A stretch of 9,072 nt of DNA from an uncultured Pseudomonadota bacterium (lineage in GTDB: Bacteria > Pseudomonadota > Gammaproteobacteria > Burkholderiales > Rhodocyclaceae): the NCBI GenBank assembly GCA_903939665.1, contig CAJAHZ010000063.1, forward strand, positions 1 to 9,072, in the 5' to 3' direction. Positions within the stretch are counted from its first letter, which is position 1; each line of letters starts with the position of its first letter. Under the pieces are notes generated by a model, which made no database searches, was not told the origin of the DNA, and saw only the letters and a list, made by a program, of their open reading frames with translations. Made by a program: the position numbers and the translations under genes. Shown here one piece after another: positions 5,431 through 9,072 of this stretch.

Positions 5431-8094
5431 GTGGATATCGAACATCGCCCCTGGCATACCCTTTCAGCAACCGAATCTGCGCATTCGCTGACAGTCGTCC
5501 CTGCGGATGGTTTGAGCACAACTGCTGCCGCCGAACGACTCGCCATCTTTGGGGAGAACAAGCTGGCTGAGGCTGTGCCGCGTCCGCTCTGGCTCAAATT
5601 CCTCGATCAGTTCAGGAATTTTCTGGTTATCGTGCTGCTGTTTGCGGCGGGGCTGGCTTGGGCCATCGGCGATCTCAAGGACGCCGGAGTGATTCTGGTC
5701 GTGGTGTTGCTCAATGCCGGCCTTGGCTTCTGGCAGGAACACCGCGCGGAGCGTACCCTGGCAGCACTCAAGGAGATGCTGGCGGCGCATGCACGGGTGC
5801 GCCGTGATGGTTTGGTTTCAGACATTGACGCCAGCCTGCTGGTGCCGGGCGACATCGTCTTGCTGGAAGCCGGAGACCGCGTGCCAGCCGACGGCCGGCT
5901 GCTGGCGGCGCACAATCTGGAGGCGGAGGAAGCGGCGCTCACCGGCGAATCGCACGCCGTCGGCAAGCGCATTATCGCCCTTGAAAGCGACAACCTGCCG
6001 CTCGGCGATCGCCTGAACGTGCTGTTCATGAATACGGTGCTTACTCGCGGCAGGGCCGAACTGCTGATCACCGAAACCGGCATGCGCAGCGAAATGGGTA
6101 AACTGGCCGGAATGATCGCCAGCGCGGAGGATGGGGAAACCCCGCTGCAACGCCAACTCGATGCGCTGGGCAAGAAACTGCCCGTTATCGCCGGGTTCGT
6201 TGTAACGGTCATTTTTCTGGTCGATTACCTGCGCGGCCAGCCGATGACCGAGGCGGCGATGACTGCCGTCGCTTTGGCGGTGGCCGCCATTCCCGAGGGC
6301 CTGCCGGCGGTGGTCACCGTCACCTTGGCCGTTGGCATGTGGCGCATGGCACAGAATCGCGCCATTCTCAAAAAGCTGTCCGCCGTAGAAACCTTGGGCT
6401 CGACGACTGTGATCTGTTCGGACAAGACCGGTACCTTGACCCTGAACCAGATGACCGCCCGCGCCGGCTGGTATGCCGGGCAGGGGTTTTCGGTCAGCGG
6501 CGAGGGCTATCGGGCAGAGGGGGGAATTGAGGCAACGCCAGAGACTGATCTGCGCCCGCTGCTGTTGCCGATGGTCTTATGCACCGACTCGCGCGTGCGC
6601 GACGGCCAGTTGATTGGTGATCCGACCGAAGGCGCGCTATGGGTGCTGGCGCAGAAAGGCGGTCTTGATCCCGAAGCCGAACAGGAACGCCAGCCGCGTA
6701 TTGCTGAAATCCCATTCGACTCGGCGCACAAGTTCATGGCCACCTTTCACCATTCCGGCGAAACGGTTGAAATGCTTATCAAGGGAGCGCCGGACGTCCT
6801 GCTGGGGCGGGCTTCCCGCTGGCTCACCGCGAAGGCTTTACTGCCTATGGACGAAGCCTCCCGCCGCCTGATCGAGGACGCGAACGAAAGTCTGGCAGGC
6901 CAGGCGCTGCGCGTGCTGGCCGTGGCCCACCGGAGCATTCCGGCAAGAGATTTCGACCCGGCGGGTGACCTGATGGCTTGGGCCAGCGAATGGACTTTTC
7001 TCGGTCTTGCCGGCCTGATGGACCCGCCGCGAGCCGAAGCCAAGGCTGCTATCGCGTTGTGCCACCAGGCCGGAATACAGGTCAAGATGATCACCGGCGA
7101 CCACCAGGCAACCGCCGCTGCCATCGCTCGCGAACTGGGCCTGGTTGGCCACGTGGTCAGCGGCGCCGAACTGGATGGCATGGATGACGCGGCATTCGCC
7201 ATGCGCGTCAATGACATTGCCGTGTTTGCTCGCGTCTCGCCAACCCACAAGGTGCGCATCGTGCACGCCCTGAAGTCGGTCGGCCATGTGGTGGCGATGA
7301 CCGGCGACGGTGTCAACGATGCCCCGGCGCTTAAGGCTGCCGATATCGGCGTGGCGATGGGCATTACGGGTACAGCGGTAACTCGTGAAGCGGCGACTCT
7401 GGTGCTTACCGATGATAACTTCGCGACCATCGTGCGCGCCGTCGAAGAAGGCCGGGTGATCTACGATAACATCGTCAAGTTCGTGCGCTTTCAGCTATCA
7501 ACCAACATCGGCGCGATCCTGACCGTACTTACGGCCACGCTGCTCGGCTGGCCGGCGCCGTTCACGGCCATCCATCTGCTGTGGATCAACATCATCATGG
7601 ACGGCCCGCCAGCCATGACCCTCGGCATCGAGCCGGCCCGCCCCGGTCTGATGCGCGACCATCCGCGCTTGCAGGCCGCGCAGATTCTCAGCGCCAAGCG
7701 TCTGCTACGCCTTGCGCTCTATGGGGTCGTGATGATGATCGGCACCCTGCACATGTTCCGGCATGGGCTTGCAGCGCACGGCCAGGATTACGCGCTGACC
7801 CTGGCCTTCACCACCTTCGTGCTGTTCCAGTTCTTCAACGTATTTAACGCCCGTGCCGAACATGGCAGCGTTTTCAATGCCACCTTCTTCGCCAATGGCA
7901 AACTCTGGCAGGCCTTGGTCAGCGTGCTGGCGCTGCAGGTGCTGGTGGTGCATTGGGGCCCGGCGCAGTTGGTGTTCGATAGCGTTGATCTGACCTTGAA
8001 CGACTGGGGTCGGGCGCTGGCGGTTGCTTCGTCGGTGCTGTTGCTGGATGAAGCGCGAAAACTGCTGCGTGGGCTTTCACGCATCACGCACTGA
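5431..8094 (+). CDS. P-type Ca2+-transporting ATPase, type IIA, SPCA/Pmr1-like
   Basis: An inner-membrane pump using ATP to export a cation, probably Ca2+. Counting from GTG 5431 (887 residues): N-terminal actuator segment with the PWHTLSATES opening; M1/M2 about 64-102; actuator TGES 171-174; M3/M4 about 251-303 with IPEGLP (287-292); phosphorylated D331 in SDKTGTLT; KGAP (451-454); TGDH (555-558); hinge GDGVNDAPA (625-633); then six C-terminal helices (about 685-877). Compared with SERCA, site II ligands remain (E289 in M4, N720 and D724 in M6). In site I, E771 is replaced by Ala (A695) and T799 by Met (M723), suggesting one ion per cycle. FQLSTN, LLWINIIMDGPPA and the terminal LLLDEARKLLRG resemble yeast Pmr1. 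The start is uncertain: GTG 5371 would add 20 residues with a CCANC cluster, but family alignment favours 5431, which has AGGA at 5415-5418. Confidence 0.92.
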   Translation: MDIEHRPWHTLSATESAHSLTVVPADGLSTTAAAERLAIFGENKLAEAVPRPLWLKFLDQFRNFLVIVLLFAAGLAWAIGDLKDAGVILVVVLLNAGLGFWQEHRAERTLAALKEMLAAHARVRRDGLVSDIDASLLVPGDIVLLEAGDRVPADGRLLAAHNLEAEEAALTGESHAVGKRIIALESDNLPLGDRLNVLFMNTVLTRGRAELLITETGMRSEMGKLAGMIASAEDGETPLQRQLDALGKKLPVIAGFVVTVIFLVDYLRGQPMTEAAMTAVALAVAAIPEGLPAVVTVTLAVGMWRMAQNRAILKKLSAVETLGSTTVICSDKTGTLTLNQMTARAGWYAGQGFSVSGEGYRAEGGIEATPETDLRPLLLPMVLCTDSRVRDGQLIGDPTEGALWVLAQKGGLDPEAEQERQPRIAEIPFDSAHKFMATFHHSGETVEMLIKGAPDVLLGRASRWLTAKALLPMDEASRRLIEDANESLAGQALRVLAVAHRSIPARDFDPAGDLMAWASEWTFLGLAGLMDPPRAEAKAAIALCHQAGIQVKMITGDHQATAAAIARELGLVGHVVSGAELDGMDDAAFAMRVNDIAVFARVSPTHKVRIVHALKSVGHVVAMTGDGVNDAPALKAADIGVAMGITGTAVTREAATLVLTDDNFATIVRAVEEGRVIYDNIVKFVRFQLSTNIGAILTVLTATLLGWPAPFTAIHLLWINIIMDGPPAMTLGIEPARPGLMRDHPRLQAAQILSAKRLLRLALYGVVMMIGTLHMFRHGLAAHGQDYALTLAFTTFVLFQFFNVFNARAEHGSVFNATFFANGKLWQALVSVLALQVLVVHWGPAQLVFDSVDLTLNDWGRALAVASSVLLLDEARKLLRGLSRITH

Positions 8095-8107
8095 ACCGCT
8101 GAACCGC
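8092..8107 (+). repeat. Tandem 8-bp repeat at the ATPase stop codon
   Basis: TGAACCGC occurs twice in a row, and the first copy supplies the TGA stop. It may be a small duplication from replication slippage; no function is implied. Confidence 0.6.
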
Positions 8108-8152
8108 ACCGGCTGGCACAGCGGCGCTGGGTAAGCACAATGGCAGCAAATC

Positions 8153-8160
8153 AGAGGAGG
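8153..8160 (+). promoter_or_regulatory. Ribosome binding site of the PsiE-family gene
   Basis: AGAGGAGG ends 5 nt before ATG 8166. A second ATG at 8162 in another frame is only 1 nt away from it and too close to use, so this site settles the start. No clear promoter lies in the 71 bp after the ATPase stop, which favours co-transcription. Confidence 0.7.
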
Positions 8161-8165
8161 CATGA

Positions 8166-8639
8166 ATGAGCATCAAGGAAACAGGCAACGAGTCGAAACG
8201 GCAGGAAGATCCCTTGGTCAGTCGCCTTTACGGCAGCATCCGTTACGCCGCCCGGGTGCTGGCCGTGCTCATGGTACTGGTGATCTGGTGGGGCGTCGCC
8301 GACGTTATTTACGTCCTGTACGACCGCATCAGCACGCACCCTTATTTTCTGCTCGAGATCCGTGACATTCTCGCCACCTTCGGCGCCTTCATGGCGGTAT
8401 TGATCGCCATTGAAGTCTTCCTGAATATCGTCAGCTACCTCAGCGATGATGCGCTGCACATTGACATCGTGCTGGCAACCGCCTACATGGCGGTTCTGCG
8501 CAAGATCATCATTCTTGATTACAAGGAGGTCAGCCCGGATTATGTCTATGCTACGGCGGCACTCGCTGTGGCCCTGGCGATCGGCTATTGGCTGACTAAA
8601 GCGCCGCAGCCTGGTCAGCGTTTTTCTGGCAAGCCGTGA
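8166..8639 (+). CDS. PsiE-family (phosphate-starvation-inducible E) inner-membrane protein
   Basis: A 157-residue membrane protein of the PsiE family. The E. coli member is induced by phosphate starvation, but no biochemical activity is established for the family. A charged cytosolic N-terminus (about 1-28) precedes four predicted membrane segments: about 30-52 (VLAVLMVLVIWWGVADVIYV), 66-90, 99-117 and 126-144. The family-like features are the LLEIRDILATFGAFMAVLIA stretch into the second helix, the E83 helix, the HIDIVLATAYMAVLRKIII stretch and the cytosolic-looking KEVSPDY turn. The tail (KAPQPGQRFSGKP) is polar. It lies 71 bp after the Ca2+ ATPase gene on the same strand with a strong ribosome binding site, so the two are probably one operon. 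The family call rests on recalled sequence patterns and topology and is less certain than the enzyme calls here. Confidence 0.78.
   Translation: MSIKETGNESKRQEDPLVSRLYGSIRYAARVLAVLMVLVIWWGVADVIYVLYDRISTHPYFLLEIRDILATFGAFMAVLIAIEVFLNIVSYLSDDALHIDIVLATAYMAVLRKIIILDYKEVSPDYVYATAALAVALAIGYWLTKAPQPGQRFSGKP
8591..8625 (+). terminator. Candidate intrinsic terminator overlapping the end of the PsiE-family gene
   Basis: GCTGACTA (8591-8598) pairs with TGGTCAGC (8612-8619), an 8-bp stem with one U-G pair and a 13-nt loop. It is followed by G and five T (8621-8625). It lies inside the last 16 codons, before the stop at 8637-8639, which is unusual: full termination here would cut the message short of its stop codon, so partial termination or no role is possible. 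Confidence 0.35.
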
Positions 8640-8885
8640 TCGCTGCGGCGTGGTTCAAAAAGCACGGTTTTGGGGGTGGCACAGCGACGACCTTTTTGGC
8701 CGTGCCGAGCGCGGCTTCTCGATTGGCACAAGCAAAGCTGTCTATCGGACGATCGCTAACCGTACCGGGCTCTGGTGATGGTCTATGAATCTGCGTGAAG
8801 CAATCCTCTGGCACCCGGACCCGTCGGCCGCGTTGGTATCATCCCGGCGTTTCTTGCGGCTGATGTCACGAAGATGTGGCGCCGG

Positions 8886-9072
8886 TCAGACGATCATCCC
8901 TGCGCCGACCGTGTTGTTGCTCGACTCGTCAATGACGATGAAAGCGCCGGTGCCACGGCTCTCGATGTAGGGGTCGGCAAAGATCGGTTGCGCCAGCTTG
9001 AAGCTGACCTTGGCGATGTCATTCATCGCCAGCTTTTCTGCCGGCTGACGCTCCATGGTGTTGATGTCCATG
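8886..9072 (-). CDS. cysN: Sulfate adenylyltransferase large subunit, C-terminal end (cut by right window edge)
   Basis: CysN is the GTPase subunit that, with CysD, makes adenosine 5'-phosphosulfate from ATP and sulfate, the first step of sulfate assimilation. Only the last 61 or so residues are present; the start and the GTPase domain lie beyond the window. The visible part is the terminal beta-barrel domain and carries the family's closing signatures: DINTMERQPAEKLAMNDIAK, then a DPY motif, then RGTGAFIVIDESSNNTVGAG and a final MIV. The protein stops there, with no fused APS kinase (CysC) domain. cysD is expected upstream on the minus strand, outside the window. The 246 bp after its stop hold no clear terminator for it. 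Confidence 0.9.
   Translation of the reverse strand, partial: MDINTMERQPAEKLAMNDIAKVSFKLAQPIFADPYIESRGTGAFIVIDESSNNTVGAGMIV

Noticed and set aside
8662..8706. Possible terminator from GCACGG/CCGTGC or GGCAC/GTGCC arms in the spacer before cysN
   Set aside because: Arms are only 5-6 bp with loops of 19-32 nt and no T-run follows on either strand. The 8640-8885 spacer otherwise shows no repeat, RNA gene or mobile-element remnant I can support.
8636..8788. A 50-codon plus-strand frame starting at GTG 8636 and overlapping the PsiE stop as GTGA
   Set aside because: The overlap looks like translational coupling, but there is no good ribosome binding site and the product (MIAAAWFKKHGFGGG at its start) has no recognisable domain. 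Coding potential could not be tested, so I left it out.
8785..8970. A 61-codon plus-strand frame reaching into the cysN end
   Set aside because: Its second half is antisense to the conserved CysN C-terminus and it has no ribosome binding site of note.

Overview
The window is about 60% GC, tightly packed and all chromosomal housekeeping or accessory metabolism. Its gene content and the protein sequences suggest a betaproteobacterium, perhaps of the Rhodocyclaceae/Accumulibacter/Dechloromonas kind. That placement is inferred from the familiar rnr-rlmB neighbourhood and from protein similarity recalled from memory; no search was run. I see no rRNA, tRNA, CRISPR array, insertion sequence or phage gene.

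Layout, left to right: (1) the 3' part of rnr (RNase R, +), cut by the left edge; (2) a PAS-GGDEF diguanylate cyclase (-), whose stop lies 1 bp from the rnr stop; (3) rlmB, the 23S rRNA Gm2251 2'-O-methyltransferase (+), divergent from the cyclase across a 188-bp region with a good sigma70-like promoter on each strand; (4) ald, alanine dehydrogenase (-), tail to tail with rlmB with only 2 bp between stops; (5) a 242-bp divergent control region with short inverted and repeated motifs and a strong leader hairpin; (6) a type IIA P-type Ca2+ ATPase (+) that resembles the Golgi SPCA/Pmr1 pumps more than SERCA; (7) a four-helix PsiE-family membrane protein (+), 71 bp downstream and probably in the same transcript; (8) a 246-bp spacer with no convincing gene; (9) the last 61 residues of cysN (-), the ATP sulfurylase large subunit, running in from the right edge.

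Functionally, rnr and rlmB belong to RNA turnover and ribosome maturation and are usual neighbours. Here a c-di-GMP synthase sits between them on the opposite strand and separates their transcription. ald links L-alanine to pyruvate and ammonium. The ATPase-PsiE pair looks like a small cation/phosphate-stress membrane module. cysN belongs to sulfate activation.

Nothing here is clearly a new system. The points most worth a second look are the single-site, SPCA-like chemistry of the ATPase and its pairing with a PsiE protein, the structured ATPase leader and its uncertain start codon, and the two convergent gene pairs with no room for terminators.
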